Positions 26,161 through 35,577 are shown, counted from the first letter of the stretch. The stretch is 64,000 bases of DNA from JAWLHK01 sp041690355 [NCBI: bacterium] (GCA_041690355.1 JAWLHK010000001.1:372001-436000), one strand, 5' to 3'. Notes: generated by a model from the letters alone, not told the origin. Made by a program: numbers and translations.

Positions 26161-26565
26161 ATGGAGCGGAATGTGGAAGTCGTCACGCACAGAAACCTGA
26201 TTCTGGTTTTTCACAAAGGGACCGGCAACCTCGAGCAGGGGCGCCGCATCACCGACGCCATGCGCGAAGCCGTGGCCACGCTGCGCCGTTCGCACCTGCG
26301 CATCGCGATCTACCACGACGTTTCGGAGCTTGCCGCCGCCGACAACGATTACGTCTCGGCCTTCGCCGGCCTGGCCAAGGAACTGGGCAAAGACGGCTTC
26401 GTCTTCGTGGCGACCATCCCCAAGGCCTGGGTGCGAGTTCTCGCCAAGACCGCCTCGTACCTCGGGGGGATCGAGACCCACTTCTTCAAGACGCCTGCCG
26501 AATCGATCCAGTATCTGGAGGGCGCCGGATTCGAGTTTCCTGCAAGCGCCCACCGCGTCGCCTGA
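26161..26565 (+). CDS. STAS-like / SpoIIAA-type small protein
   Basis: 134 residues, cytosolic. Alternating strands and helices (VEVVTHRNLILVFHKG, LRIAIYHDVSELAAADNDY, GFVFVATIPKAWVRVLAKTASYLG) resemble the SpoIIAA/STAS-like fold used in regulatory switches, including the 'D.s.l..ad..y' pattern at the end of the second strand where some STAS proteins carry the phosphorylated residue. Divergent from the multi-PAS kinase across 128 bases, which suggests a shared regulatory circuit. Assignment is by fold impression only; it could also be a DUF-type protein of similar topology. Confidence 0.6.
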   Translation: MERNVEVVTHRNLILVFHKGTGNLEQGRRITDAMREAVATLRRSHLRIAIYHDVSELAAADNDYVSAFAGLAKELGKDGFVFVATIPKAWVRVLAKTASYLGGIETHFFKTPAESIQYLEGAGFEFPASAHRVA

Positions 26566-26729
26566 CCGTGGCGCCCAGCCCCGCACCGGTTCCCTAACCG
26601 ATTTTTCGTCCAGACGTAACCCCTCGGACGGCGCCGGCGCCGCAGCGCCTCGGATTACCGTCGGCATGGAGTACGCTCGTATCGAGGAGCGGATCCATGC
26701 GCACTTTTCCGCTCCCGGAAAGGTGTACC

Positions 26730-27416
26730 ATGCGACTTCTGCTTCTGGCCCTGCTTCTCTTCTCGGCATCTGCCTGCGGTGACGACGACTCACCGGGCCA
26801 ACCCACCGAAGAAACCCGGGTTCCCCCTCCCGACGATACCGACGATACCGACGATGACGATCGGGACGACGACGGAGACGACACGAATGGTGACCGTGAC
26901 GACGATGACCGGGACGACGACTCTGACGACGGCAGAACATCGGGGTGCGACGTCGAAAACCGTACCATCGACGACAACGTTTTCCTGGGCGGCGAGCAGG
27001 ACTGCACCTATCGTAACGTGCGCATCACCGGAAATCTCCGGATTGACGACGGCGCCGGGTTCACGGGAACGAACCTCCGGCTCGACGGGAACCTCGAGGC
27101 CGAAGACTTCGGCGAGCTCACGCTGTCCGAATCGCTGATTCGAGGAAACGTCGAGGCCGAGCGCGGAGGAAGCGTCTCGATACTCGACTCGGAGATCGAC
27201 GGAAACGTGCACCTGGAGTCGAACCGGGGGGCGATTGCCATCCTGCGCAACCGGATTGACGGCAATGTCGAGCTCGAAGACAACACGGGAGGCCCGTTCG
27301 AGATTTCCGAGAACCTGATCCGGGGAAACGTGGAATGCGAGCGCAACGACCCGGCCCCGTTCGGGAGCGGAAACCAGGTCGACGGTAATCTCGAGGATCA
27401 GTGCGCCGGCCTCTAG
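26730..27416 (+). CDS. Asp-rich lipoprotein with short beta-helix repeats
   Basis: 228 residues. The lipobox is SASAC (Cys16). Residues 35-68 are a low-complexity acidic linker, 23 of 34 residues Asp, interrupted by Arg, Thr, Gly and Ser. From residue about 95 there are seven repeats of about 21 residues centred on '[IVL]xGN[VL]xxE/D' (ITGNLRI, LDGNLEA, IRGNVEA, IDGNVHL, IDGNVEL, IRGNVEC, VDGNLED), which would form a small right-handed parallel beta-helix. Four cysteines sit at the helix ends. Probably an outer-membrane anchored, Ca2+- or cation-binding surface protein. Start at 26730 for the signal peptide, GGAAAGG upstream. Downstream gene is convergent. Confidence 0.78.
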   Translation: MRLLLLALLLFSASACGDDDSPGQPTEETRVPPPDDTDDTDDDDRDDDGDDTNGDRDDDDRDDDSDDGRTSGCDVENRTIDDNVFLGGEQDCTYRNVRITGNLRIDDGAGFTGTNLRLDGNLEAEDFGELTLSESLIRGNVEAERGGSVSILDSEIDGNVHLESNRGAIAILRNRIDGNVELEDNTGGPFEISENLIRGNVECERNDPAPFGSGNQVDGNLEDQCAGL

Positions 27417-27452
27417 CAGGAGCAGGGTATTGAAATTTGCCCGCGCCGGCGA

Positions 27453-28214
27453 TCAGTTCTTCAGGCGGTATCCGGTCTTGAAGATCCAGACGATGACGAC
27501 GAGACAGGCGGCCATGAAGACCACGGTCATGGCCGTGCTGACCACGACGTTCACGTCGGCGATGCCGTAGAAACTCCAGCGAAATGCGCTGATCAGGTAG
27601 ACGACCGGGTTGAAGAGCGCGATCTGGCGCCACACGCCGGGGAGCATGTCGATGGAGTAGAAGCTCCCGCCCAGAAAGGTCAGCGGGGTCACGACCAGCG
27701 CCGGGATGACCTGCAGCTTTTCGAAGCCGTCGGCCCAGATGCCGATGATGAAACCGAAAAGGCTGAAGGTGACCGACGTCAACAGGAGAAAGATCACCAT
27801 CCAGACCGGATGGGCGATTTCGAAAGGGACGAAAACGCGCGCCGTCAAGAGAATGATGACCCCGAGGATGACCGATTTCGTGGCGGCGGCGCCGACGTAG
27901 CCGATCAGGATCTCGACCGTCGAAACCGGCGCCGAGAGCATCTCGTAGATCGTTCCCAGCCACTTGGGCAGGTAGATGCCGAACGATGCGTTCGAAATGC
28001 TTTCGGTCAGCAGGGCCAGCATGATGAGGCCCGGCACGATGAACGCCCCGTAGGTGACGCCGTCGACCTCGCCCATGCGCCTGCCGATGGCCGCCCCGAA
28101 GACGACGAAATAGAGCGAGGTCGAGATGACCGGCGTGGCGATGCTCTGCATGAGCGTGCGCCAGGTGCGGGCGAGCTCGAAGAGGTAGATCGCGCGAATG
28201 GCGTAGACGTTCAT
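27453..28214 (-). CDS. ABC-2 type transporter permease (YadH-like)
   Basis: 253 residues with six membrane helices. [27 protein letters not shown] and [32 protein letters not shown] are the conserved blocks of ABC2 membrane proteins of the YadH/NodJ type. It is the membrane half of an exporter for a lipid, polysaccharide or drug; the substrate is not readable. Its ATG overlaps the ATPase stop by four bases (ATGA), so it is translated with the ATPase. Confidence 0.92.
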   Translation of the reverse strand: MNVYAIRAIYLFELARTWRTLMQSIATPVISTSLYFVVFGAAIGRRMGEVDGVTYGAFIVPGLIMLALLTESISNASFGIYLPKWLGTIYEMLSAPVSTVEILIGYVGAAATKSVILGVIILLTARVFVPFEIAHPVWMVIFLLLTSVTFSLFGFIIGIWADGFEKLQVIPALVVTPLTFLGGSFYSIDMLPGVWRQIALFNPVVYLISAFRWSFYGIADVNVVVSTAMTVVFMAACLVVIVWIFKTGYRLKN

Positions 28215-29137
28215 GAACGGGACCTCACCAGGTCGACGAAAATTTCTTCGAGCGAGCTCTCGCGCGTCTGCAGATCCTTGAAGTCGATGCCGTGCCCGGT
28301 GAGCCGCTTGAGCAGATCGGCGATGCCGGTCTGCTCGCTCTGGGCATCGAACGTGAAGAGGAGCGCCGAGCCCTCGGCCTGCAGCTCGAGCGGGTAGTCG
28401 CCGAGCTCGGGGGGGATGGCAGAGAGCGGATTCTGGAGATGAATGGTGAGCCGCTTCTTACCGAGTTTCCGCATCAGCGTCGCCTTCTCCTCGACCAGAA
28501 TCATCTGGCCCTTGTGAATGACCCCGATGCGATCGGCCATCTCTTCGGCCTCTTCGATGTAGTGCGTCGTGAGAATGATCGTCACCCCGCTGTCGCGCAG
28601 GCGGCGCACCATCGCCCACATGTCGCGGCGCAGCTCGACGTCGACCCCGGCCGTCGGCTCGTCGAGAAAGAGAATGCGCGGTTCATGCGACAGCGCCTTC
28701 GCAATCATGACGCGGCGCTTCATGCCTCCCGAGAGGGTCATGATGCGCGCGTCTTTCTTGTCCCAGAGCGACAGATCCCTGAGAACGCGCTCGAGATACG
28801 CGGGATCGGGCGGGCGGCCGAACAGGCCGCGGCTGAACTTCACGGTGGCCCAGACGCTTTCGAACGAATCGGTCGCGAGCTCCTGGGGGACCAGGCCGAT
28901 CTTCATGCGGGCCGGCCTGAAGTCGGTGATGATATCGTGTCCGTCGGCCAGAATCCGACCGCCGCTCGGATTGACGATCCCGCAGATAATGCTGATCAGC
29001 GTCGTCTTGCCGGCCCCGTTCGGGCCTAGCAGGGCGAAGATTTCACCGCGCCGGATTTCGAGGTTGACGTCACGGAGCGCGGTGAAGCCCGAAGCATAGG
29101 TCTTCGAAACCTGTTGAACGGAGACGACCGAATCCAC
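28211..29137 (-). CDS. ABC transporter ATP-binding protein (YadG/CcmA-like)
   Basis: 308 residues. Walker A is GPNGAGKTT near residue 37, signature LSGGMKRR near residue 132, Walker [13 protein letters not shown] near residue 152, and the switch histidine is in LTTHY. The C-terminal 80 residues are the extra domain common to DrrA/YadG-type exporter ATPases. The start codon is GTG at 29137, whose first base is the last base of the upstream TAG. It forms an exporter with the ABC-2 permease that follows. Confidence 0.93.
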   Translation of the reverse strand: MDSVVSVQQVSKTYASGFTALRDVNLEIRRGEIFALLGPNGAGKTTLISIICGIVNPSGGRILADGHDIITDFRPARMKIGLVPQELATDSFESVWATVKFSRGLFGRPPDPAYLERVLRDLSLWDKKDARIMTLSGGMKRRVMIAKALSHEPRILFLDEPTAGVDVELRRDMWAMVRRLRDSGVTIILTTHYIEEAEEMADRIGVIHKGQMILVEEKATLMRKLGKKRLTIHLQNPLSAIPPELGDYPLELQAEGSALLFTFDAQSEQTGIADLLKRLTGHGIDFKDLQTRESSLEEIFVDLVRSRS

Positions 29138-29706
29138 TAGGCGCCCTTCACCTGCGGCTGGCGCACTTCATAATCCTGCACGAACGGCGGCGCATGTTCC
29201 GGATCGCGCAGCGCCTCGGCAAGCCAGGGAACGCTGGCCACGTCACGTTCGCGAATCGAGACTCTGTCGACACGGTCGAGCGTGCCGAACACGAAATCCC
29301 AGATCGGCGTCGTCACGCCGTGGTTTCGATTCGGCCGCGAAAAATGGTGATACAGGTGATGTTTCGTCGCCCAGCGGCCGTACGCCGTGCGCGGCCCACG
29401 AACGTGAATCGACTGGTGCAGGTACTCGTAGGTCGTCCAGCCGATGGATATCGAGACGAGGAAGCCGCCCGCAAACCAGCCGTCGACGAGAAACCCGGCG
29501 ACTCCCCCGAGAATGGCGAGCACGGGCACGGCGCCCCGAATCTTCAGCGGCACAGGTGAAAAATAGAGAATGTCCTTGTGGTGCCTGAGGTGCTCTGAGG
29601 AAATCAACGTCCTTCCCTTGGGCAGGTGGCCCAGCGGGTAGTGGATGATGTACTCCATCAGGGTCCACCCCAGCACGCCGCTCACGAACCCGAGAATCGC
29701 ATTCAT
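29137..29706 (-). CDS. Sterol desaturase / fatty acid hydroxylase family protein
   Basis: 189 residues, short but complete for the family. Histidine clusters for a di-iron site: [23 protein letters not shown] and [18 protein letters not shown]. Two or three hydrophobic helices anchor it in the membrane. Such enzymes oxidise acyl chains or carotenoids using O2. First gene of a three-gene operon with the ABC exporter, suggesting that it modifies the lipid the transporter moves. That link is inferred from gene order only. Confidence 0.87.
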   Translation of the reverse strand: MNAILGFVSGVLGWTLMEYIIHYPLGHLPKGRTLISSEHLRHHKDILYFSPVPLKIRGAVPVLAILGGVAGFLVDGWFAGGFLVSISIGWTTYEYLHQSIHVRGPRTAYGRWATKHHLYHHFSRPNRNHGVTTPIWDFVFGTLDRVDRVSIRERDVASVPWLAEALRDPEHAPPFVQDYEVRQPQVKGA

Positions 29707-29825
29707 ATCGGCCGTCTCCTTTGCGGAAGCACCGGGACGTCCGGCGCAGAAGATCAGCTTACCCGGAATGCGCGCCGGTTGAAAAGCGGATCGGCGCCAC
29801 GGCGGCTTTCAAAGGGCGGGCCCGG

Positions 29826-31577
29826 CTACAGAAGCGCAAGGCCGGCAAGGAGCGCGAAAAAGAAAAGCAGCGAACCCACCAGATACGCGCTCTGCGGCCG
29901 TGAACGATCGGGGCTGTAGGCTTCGCGCCGGGTGATGGGCCGACCGGCGGCCAGGGAAAGAAGCCAGGGGGCCGGGTGGCGGGCCCGCTCCGAGAGCGCG
30001 CGCGCCAGTGAAAGCACGAGGTGCTCGGTTCCCTGAAAAAGACGGCCGGGGCCTTCGAGAAAGACCGCGCGAAGCAAGCGGGCCGACCGCCGGTAAACCC
30101 AGTCGACATCGAGCACGACGCCGACACTCGGCACCGACAGGGCGCGCAGCGCAAAAAAGGCGACGAAGGTCATGCCGAGCAGCTGCACCGACTCCACCAG
30201 ATGCGCGACCGTATACGGCTCGTAGGCGGCGTCGAAGGGAAGATAGCGGTAAAGCAGATCGGGATAGACGCCGAAAAGCAGGCACAGCGCAGCGAGCAGC
30301 CCCATCGCCGCCGTCATGTTCGCCGGCAGCCGGGCGACCTGCACCCCGCCGGTCAGATTTTCGCGGAACCAGGTGATGAAGGGGACTTTGAGGCCGATGG
30401 AAAGAAAGGTGCCGACGGCGGCCAGCTGCAGCAGCCACATGACCGGATAGCGTTGATCATACAGTGCGCCGCTGACGACCATCGACTTGCTGATGAAGCC
30501 GTTGAAGAACGGCACGCCGGAGATCGATACCGCGCCGACCAGGTAGAGCCAGAACACGGCGGGCATGCGGCGCATGGCCCCCGCCAGGTCGGTGAGCCGC
30601 GTCGTGCCCGTAGCCTGCAGCACGGCGCCCCCCGCCATGAAGAGCAGCGCCTTGTAGAGAATGTGGCTGAAGGCGTGCGCCACCGCCCCGTTCAGCGCGA
30701 GCTGCGTGCCGATGCCGATACCGGTCACCATGTAGCCGACCTGGCTGATGATGTGGTAGCTGAAGATGCCGCGCAGGTCATTCTGCAGAAAAGCGTAGAC
30801 GACGCCGAAGAGGGTCATGGCCACGCCCAGGACGACGAGAATCTCCCAGCCGGGAAACACCCGGGCCAGCGCATAGACGGCGGTCTTGGTCGTGAAGGCG
30901 CTCAGAAACGCCGCACCGGTCACCGTGGCCTTCGGGTAGCTGTCGGGGAGCCACGCGTGCAGCGGCAGCATGGCCGCGTTCAGGCCGACCCCGGCGAGCA
31001 GAATCCAGTTGCCGATGCCTCCGTCGTCGGCGAGCGGCGCCACGGCGAGGCTTCCGGTCGCGCCGACGTGAAGGGCGATGCCGCCGAGCAGGAGCGCGCC
31101 GCCGACGATGTGGAACACGATGTAGCGCAGGCCCGCGCTATCGGAGGCCTTCGTTCCGCGGGCCCAGATGAGCACGGTCGACGCGACGGCCATCAGTTCC
31201 CAGAAGAAATAGAAGGTAATCCAGTCGCCCGCGAAGGTCACTCCGAGCGAACCGCCCGCATAGGCGAGCGCCGCCGACTGCTGCCGGCGGTCGTCGATGT
31301 GCAGCGCGTAGATCCCCCCGGCGAAAGCGATGAAGGCGAAGATGACGCCGAAGATGCGGCTCAGGGCGTCGGCGCGCACCGGTTCGAGGGTATAGTGCAG
31401 CCACGCAAACGAAGCGTGCACGCCGTCGGGCAGGGTCCACAGCAGCGCCAGCGCGCCGAGGGGGAACAGGAGAAACGCCTTTGCACGCACGGCCTTCGGG
31501 AGCAGCGGCACGATGACGGCGCCGAGCAGCATGAGCACGCCCGGCGGCAGGCTGTGCAGAGTCCACTCAACGTTCAT
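29826..31577 (-). CDS. Mrp-type antiporter-like subunit (NuoL/MrpD-type), last gene of the Mrp operon
   Basis: 583 residues, about 14 membrane helices plus a long charged tail. The proton_antipo_M core includes WELMAVASTVLIW with the key glutamate (E) on helix 5, a lysine in FLSAFTTKTAVYAL, and SHILYKALLFMAGG. ISYHIISQVGYM-like HIISQVGYM is near residue 285. This family forms proton or cation channels in complex I, Mrp and membrane-bound hydrogenases. Its tail of about 130 residues with one more hydrophobic helix distinguishes it from the two antiporter subunits upstream. It overlaps the 74-aa gene by 11 bases. Confidence 0.9.
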   Translation of the reverse strand: MNVEWTLHSLPPGVLMLLGAVIVPLLPKAVRAKAFLLFPLGALALLWTLPDGVHASFAWLHYTLEPVRADALSRIFGVIFAFIAFAGGIYALHIDDRRQQSAALAYAGGSLGVTFAGDWITFYFFWELMAVASTVLIWARGTKASDSAGLRYIVFHIVGGALLLGGIALHVGATGSLAVAPLADDGGIGNWILLAGVGLNAAMLPLHAWLPDSYPKATVTGAAFLSAFTTKTAVYALARVFPGWEILVVLGVAMTLFGVVYAFLQNDLRGIFSYHIISQVGYMVTGIGIGTQLALNGAVAHAFSHILYKALLFMAGGAVLQATGTTRLTDLAGAMRRMPAVFWLYLVGAVSISGVPFFNGFISKSMVVSGALYDQRYPVMWLLQLAAVGTFLSIGLKVPFITWFRENLTGGVQVARLPANMTAAMGLLAALCLLFGVYPDLLYRYLPFDAAYEPYTVAHLVESVQLLGMTFVAFFALRALSVPSVGVVLDVDWVYRRSARLLRAVFLEGPGRLFQGTEHLVLSLARALSERARHPAPWLLSLAAGRPITRREAYSPDRSRPQSAYLVGSLLFFFALLAGLALL

Positions 31578-31791
31578 CCCAGTACTCCTCGGGACGCTGC
31601 AGCAGGGCGGCGACCACTTTCTTGCCGATGACGATGACCAGCGCGCAGCCGGCGAAGCCGAACAGGCCGACGGCCAGCGGAATCGTCTCCCACCAGTAGG
31701 GTTCGTGTCCCCCCTCGGCGGGATGATAGTACTGCCCCGCGACCGAGAGGGCCATCAGGATGCCGAATGCGATCCAGCCGGTGCGGCTCAC
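31567..31791 (-). CDS. Small membrane subunit of the Mrp operon, 74 aa
   Basis: Start GTG at 31791 overlaps the stop of the upstream antiporter gene (GTGA). The protein reads MSRTGWIAFGILMALSVAGQYYHP...ETIPLAVGLFGFAGCALVIVIGKKVVAALL, two membrane helices with a charged tail RPEEYWDER. A much longer open frame over the upstream gene is a shadow; the small protein is chosen by the overlap and by its hydrophobic helices. It is not one of the seven classic Mrp subunits that I can name. Being embedded between two antiporter-type genes, it is probably a subunit or assembly factor of the complex. Confidence 0.7.
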   Translation of the reverse strand: MSRTGWIAFGILMALSVAGQYYHPAEGGHEPYWWETIPLAVGLFGFAGCALVIVIGKKVVAALLQRPEEYWDER

Positions 31792-33281
31792 AGAATTCCC
31801 TCCACCACCATGCGCGCGAAGGCGTAGAAACGCGGACCGAGGTCGGGCGCGATACCGAAGATCACGGCCAGCAGCGCCGTGCCCACCAGGGGCGCGACCA
31901 TGAGCACCGAGGCTTCGCCATGTTCGGCATAGCGCCCCTCGACATCGGCGCGGAAAAAGGCCCGGTGGATAATCGGAAAGAAATAGGCCACGTTGAGCAC
32001 GCCGCTCAAGAGAAGCACGACGAGCGGAATCCACAGACCCGCCTCGAGGCTCCCCGCGCCGAGCAGCCACTTGCTGGCGAACCCATAGATGGGCGGAATG
32101 CCCGCCAGCCCCATGGCGCCGATGGAAAAGGCGCCCATCGTCCACGGCATGGCTTTGCCGATGCCGTCGAGTTCGCTGATATTCTCGCGGTGCACGTTCA
32201 CGTAAATCGCGCCGGCGCAGAAGAAGAGCGTGATCTTCATGACGGCGTGGCTCGCGATGTGCATGAGCCCGCCGACCATGCCGGTCGTCGACAGCAGCGC
32301 CGCGCCGAGCACGATGTACGATAGGTGGCCGACGGTCGAATAGGCGAGCCGGCGCTTGAGGTTGTCCTGGCGCATGGCGAGCAGCGACGAGACAAGAATC
32401 GTCGTGCCGGCCAGTACGAGCAGCAGCGTGTTGAGCCCGAAGCGCGTCATCACCTCGGGGCCGAAAACGAAGCCCACGACGCGGTAAACGCCGAAAACCC
32501 CCGACTTGACGACGGCCACGGCGTGCAGCAGCGCGCTCACGGGCGTGGGCGCGACCATGGCCGACGGGAGCCAGCTGTGCAGCGGCATGATGCCCGCCTT
32601 GACCCCCACGCCACCGAGAAAGAGCAGAAAGAGTGCCAGCGCGGTGCCGCCATCGAGCGCGGCGGCGCCGAGAATGCCCCCCGGCACGAAGTCGAGCGTG
32701 CCGACGAGGTTCCACGTCCACACCGTCGCGACGATGAGCAGGTTGCCGGCGGTCAGCGTATAGACGAGATACTTGCGCCCGCCCCGCTTGGCCTCTTCGG
32801 TCTCCTTGTGGATGACGAGTGGATAGGTCGCGATCGTCAGGACTTCGAAGAACACGAGAAAGGTGAGCAGGTTCGCCGAGAAGGCGATCCCGAGGGTCGC
32901 CGACAACGACAGCGCGAAGCTCGCGAAGAAGCGCGTCTGCCGCTTCTCGTGGTTCCCGCGCATGTAGCCGATGGCGTAGAAGGTCGTGAAAATCCACAGG
33001 CCCGAAGCGATGACGGCGAAGAAGATGCCCAGCGGGTCGGCACGCAGCGCGAAGACGACGCCGGGGGCGAGTTCGAAGAGGCTCGTTTCGGCGATCTTCC
33101 CGGCAAGGGCGTCGGGTATCAGGCTCAGGACGAGAGCGAACTTCGCGAAGGCCGCGAGCAGCGACCAGCCTTCGCGCAGGTTGCGCCACCGGTCGCTCAG
33201 CACGATGAGCGGCACGGCCGCGAGCGAGACCAGGATGGCCCAGAGGGGCACGAGCGAAGCGTACGTCACCGGGGCGTCCAT
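31788..33281 (-). CDS. Mrp-type antiporter-like subunit (NuoM/MrpD-type), second copy
   Basis: 497 residues with about 14 membrane helices. Conserved positions: FFEVLTIATYPLVIHKE (helix-5 glutamate), KAGIMPLHSWLPSAMVAPTPVSALLHAVAVVKSG (helix-7 and helix-8 lysines), LAYSTVGHLSYI and HAVMKITLFF. The GIMPLHSWLP core is that of complex-I-like antiporter subunits. It starts one base after the mrpD stop. It may replace the large N-terminal antiporter part of MrpA, which is otherwise missing here. Confidence 0.9.
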   Translation of the reverse strand: MDAPVTYASLVPLWAILVSLAAVPLIVLSDRWRNLREGWSLLAAFAKFALVLSLIPDALAGKIAETSLFELAPGVVFALRADPLGIFFAVIASGLWIFTTFYAIGYMRGNHEKRQTRFFASFALSLSATLGIAFSANLLTFLVFFEVLTIATYPLVIHKETEEAKRGGRKYLVYTLTAGNLLIVATVWTWNLVGTLDFVPGGILGAAALDGGTALALFLLFLGGVGVKAGIMPLHSWLPSAMVAPTPVSALLHAVAVVKSGVFGVYRVVGFVFGPEVMTRFGLNTLLLVLAGTTILVSSLLAMRQDNLKRRLAYSTVGHLSYIVLGAALLSTTGMVGGLMHIASHAVMKITLFFCAGAIYVNVHRENISELDGIGKAMPWTMGAFSIGAMGLAGIPPIYGFASKWLLGAGSLEAGLWIPLVVLLLSGVLNVAYFFPIIHRAFFRADVEGRYAEHGEASVLMVAPLVGTALLAVIFGIAPDLGPRFYAFARMVVEGIL

Positions 33282-33282
33282 C

Positions 33283-34779
33283 TCAGCCGAGCCCCCCGGG
33301 CAGCATGGGGCGGATAAACGTTTCGACGATCCACGCGTTGGCCAGGCCGAGCGCGAGCAGGCCGAAGGCGAGCAGGAGCGTCGGCACGATCATGGCGGCG
33401 CCGACCGGCGCGGTGAGCTCGGGCTGCAGTTCGACCTTGCGTTTGGCCTTGCCCGCCGCCAGGTAGACGCGCTCGAGAACGCGCCAGAAATAGACGGCAT
33501 TCAGCAGGCTGCTCACGACGATGACTGCCAGCAGAATCCCCTGCCCTTTTTCGAGAATTCCGAGGGCCAGGTACCACTTGCTGAAGAATCCCGCCGTGGG
33601 GGGAATGCCGACCATCGACAGCGCGGCGACGGTGAAGGCCGCCATCGTCCACGGCATGCGGTGGCGGATGTCGTCGTCGAGCGCGTCGATCTGCGAGTGT
33701 CCGAGCCGGGTGCGCAGATTGGCGGCCACGAGAAAGAGGGCCCCCTTCATGACCGCGTGATTGAGAATGTGCAGCACGGCGCCGACGAAGCCGAGCGGAT
33801 TCGCGAGCCCGATGCCGAGACCGATGTAACCGACCTGCGCGACGGAACTATAGGCGAGCATGCGTTTCAGCTCGCCCTGTGCGATGGCCATGACCGAGCC
33901 GACGATGATCGCCACGGCCGAAAGCCAGAGCACGACCCCGGTGACCGGCACAGCCTGCGTCACGTACGAGAGAGGGAATACGTAGAAGAGGAAACGCAGA
34001 AGTCCGTAGGCCGCCACCTTCGTGCCGACCGAGGCAAGCAGCGCCGACGTCGTCGAGGGGGCGAATGTATAGGCGTCGGGCAGCCAGCCGTGCATGGGAA
34101 ACAGGGCCATCTTGAGCGCCAGACCGGCGGCGATGAGGGCGAGCCCGACCACGATGATCGGCGTCGCCCCGACGACCGGGATGGCGGCAGCCAGATCGCC
34201 CATGTTCAGCGTCCCGGTCGCCATGTAGAGAAAGCCGACGCCGAGCAGATAGAACGATGCGCCGAGCGTGCCGAGAAGCAGATAGCGGAACGCGGCCACG
34301 GGGCCCGGCCGGTCGCCGACACCGATGAGCGCGTAGCCGGCAAGCGAGGAGATTTCGAGAAAGACGTAGAAGTTGAAGGCGTCGCCCGTCACGACGATGC
34401 CGCTCAGCCCGAAAAGAAGCAGCAGCGCCATCGCGTAGAAGGGACTCTCCCTGCCCGGGAGTTCGCGCCGCACCGGAGAACCGCCGTGCACGAGCACGAA
34501 GAAACCCGCCGCGCAGATGATGACGGATAGAAAGGCGGCGAGCGGATCGAGCACGTACTCGATGCCGATTGAAGGGGCCCACCCGCCGAGACGATAGCGC
34601 ACCGTGCCCTCGGTGGCCACGTGCACGAGCGCGATCACCGACACCGCACTCGCGGCGGCCGACGCCGCGAGCGCTGCGGCACGGCTCCACGCGGCGCGCC
34701 GCCGGCCGACCAGCGGCGCGAGCAGCGCTCCGAAAAGAAAGAGGAGCGGAATGAGGACGGGCGCGTGCCGGACCATCAT
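33283..34779 (-). CDS. mrpD: Mrp antiporter subunit D
   Basis: 498 residues, about 14 membrane helices. FYVFLEISSLAGYALIG contains the conserved glutamate. KMALFPMHGWLPDAYTFAPSTTSALLASVGTKVAAYGLLRF has the lysines of the channel, and LAYSSVAQVGYIGLG and HAVMKGALFL follow. This one sits directly after mrpC, the normal place for MrpD. In Mrp complexes it takes part in Na+/H+ or K+/H+ exchange across the inner membrane. It overlaps mrpC by four bases. Confidence 0.92.
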   Translation of the reverse strand: MMVRHAPVLIPLLFLFGALLAPLVGRRRAAWSRAAALAASAAASAVSVIALVHVATEGTVRYRLGGWAPSIGIEYVLDPLAAFLSVIICAAGFFVLVHGGSPVRRELPGRESPFYAMALLLLFGLSGIVVTGDAFNFYVFLEISSLAGYALIGVGDRPGPVAAFRYLLLGTLGASFYLLGVGFLYMATGTLNMGDLAAAIPVVGATPIIVVGLALIAAGLALKMALFPMHGWLPDAYTFAPSTTSALLASVGTKVAAYGLLRFLFYVFPLSYVTQAVPVTGVVLWLSAVAIIVGSVMAIAQGELKRMLAYSSVAQVGYIGLGIGLANPLGFVGAVLHILNHAVMKGALFLVAANLRTRLGHSQIDALDDDIRHRMPWTMAAFTVAALSMVGIPPTAGFFSKWYLALGILEKGQGILLAVIVVSSLLNAVYFWRVLERVYLAAGKAKRKVELQPELTAPVGAAMIVPTLLLAFGLLALGLANAWIVETFIRPMLPGGLG

Positions 34780-35144
34780 GGCATGCGCTCCAGAATCTGG
34801 TCTTCCTCGATGGACCCGTAGCGCCTGAAGATCGTGATGAGCAGCGCGAAGGCGACCCCCATCGTGGCCACGCCCACGACGATGGCCGTCAGCATGAGCG
34901 TATGGGGGAGCGGGTTGATGTACTGATCGGGAGCCGCTCCGTAGGCCGAATCGAGAATGGGGATCGTGGCCGTCTGCGACTTGTTCGCGCTGGCCACGAA
35001 GAAGAGGATGATCGTCGACTGAAAGATGCTGAGGCCGATCAGCTTCTTGACGAGATTCGCCTTGAACAGCATGCCGTACATGCCGACGAGCATGAGCAGG
35101 ACGATGAAGAAATAGGCGTAATGCCCGCGCACGAACTCAAGCAT
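34776..35144 (-). CDS. mrpC: Mrp antiporter subunit C (NuoK-like)
   Basis: 122 residues, three membrane helices, homologous to NuoK. MYGMLFKANLVKKLIGLSIFQSTIILFF carries the acidic/helix-breaking pattern of MrpC/NuoK, and PHTLMLTAIVVGVATMGVAFALLI is the conserved third helix. Overlaps mrpB by eight bases and mrpD by four. Confidence 0.92.
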   Translation of the reverse strand: MLEFVRGHYAYFFIVLLMLVGMYGMLFKANLVKKLIGLSIFQSTIILFFVASANKSQTATIPILDSAYGAAPDQYINPLPHTLMLTAIVVGVATMGVAFALLITIFRRYGSIEEDQILERMP

Positions 35145-35577
35145 GATCGTCGGGCTCCGTCAGGTCGTCGTAAAGGGAGACCAGCGTGGCCGCCACGGCG
35201 ATGGCGACGCCGATTTCGACGGCCAGAATGCCCATGGACCGCAGCGCCGGCCCCTCGAGCAGCGGCACCGGAATGCGCGCGTAATCCAGATAGAAGCCTC
35301 CGCCGGCGAGCGCGGCCAGGCCGACGAGCGCGTAGATCAGCGTGCCCGCCGAGCTGAGCGGCGTGCCCCAGCGGCGCGGAAACTGCAGGGCGCCCAGCTC
35401 GGAGCCGAGACCGAGGCGCACGAGGATGACCGAGGCGGCGAACATGGCGCCACCCTGAAAGCCGCCCCCCGGGCTGTAGTGGCCGTGCGCGACCACGTAC
35501 AGGGCGTATACCTGGATGACCGGCGCGAGCCAGCGCGCCCCCATGGAGAGAATCGGACTGCCGGGCGCGCGCCTCAC
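35137..35577 (-). CDS. mrpB: Mrp antiporter subunit B (MnhB)
   Basis: 146 residues, four membrane helices. VIQVYALYVVAHGHYSPGGGFQGGAMFAASVIL is the MnhB signature ('y.v.rGh..PGGGFqgG'). Overlaps its neighbours at both ends. Inner-membrane subunit of the Mrp complex. Confidence 0.93.
   Translation of the reverse strand: MRRAPGSPILSMGARWLAPVIQVYALYVVAHGHYSPGGGFQGGAMFAASVILVRLGLGSELGALQFPRRWGTPLSSAGTLIYALVGLAALAGGGFYLDYARIPVPLLEGPALRSMGILAVEIGVAIAVAATLVSLYDDLTEPDDHA

Noticed and set aside
30021-31631. 536-codon plus-strand frame over the NuoL-like gene
   Set aside because: Antisense shadow; composition dominated by Glu, Arg, Gly and His with no motif.
31567-33189. 540-codon minus-strand frame over an antiporter gene
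   Set aside because: Only its last 74 codons are credible; the rest is an alternative frame of the NuoM-like gene with Arg-rich nonsense sequence.
32986-34530. 514-codon plus-strand frame over the mrpD genes
   Set aside because: Antisense shadow of well-conserved membrane proteins.
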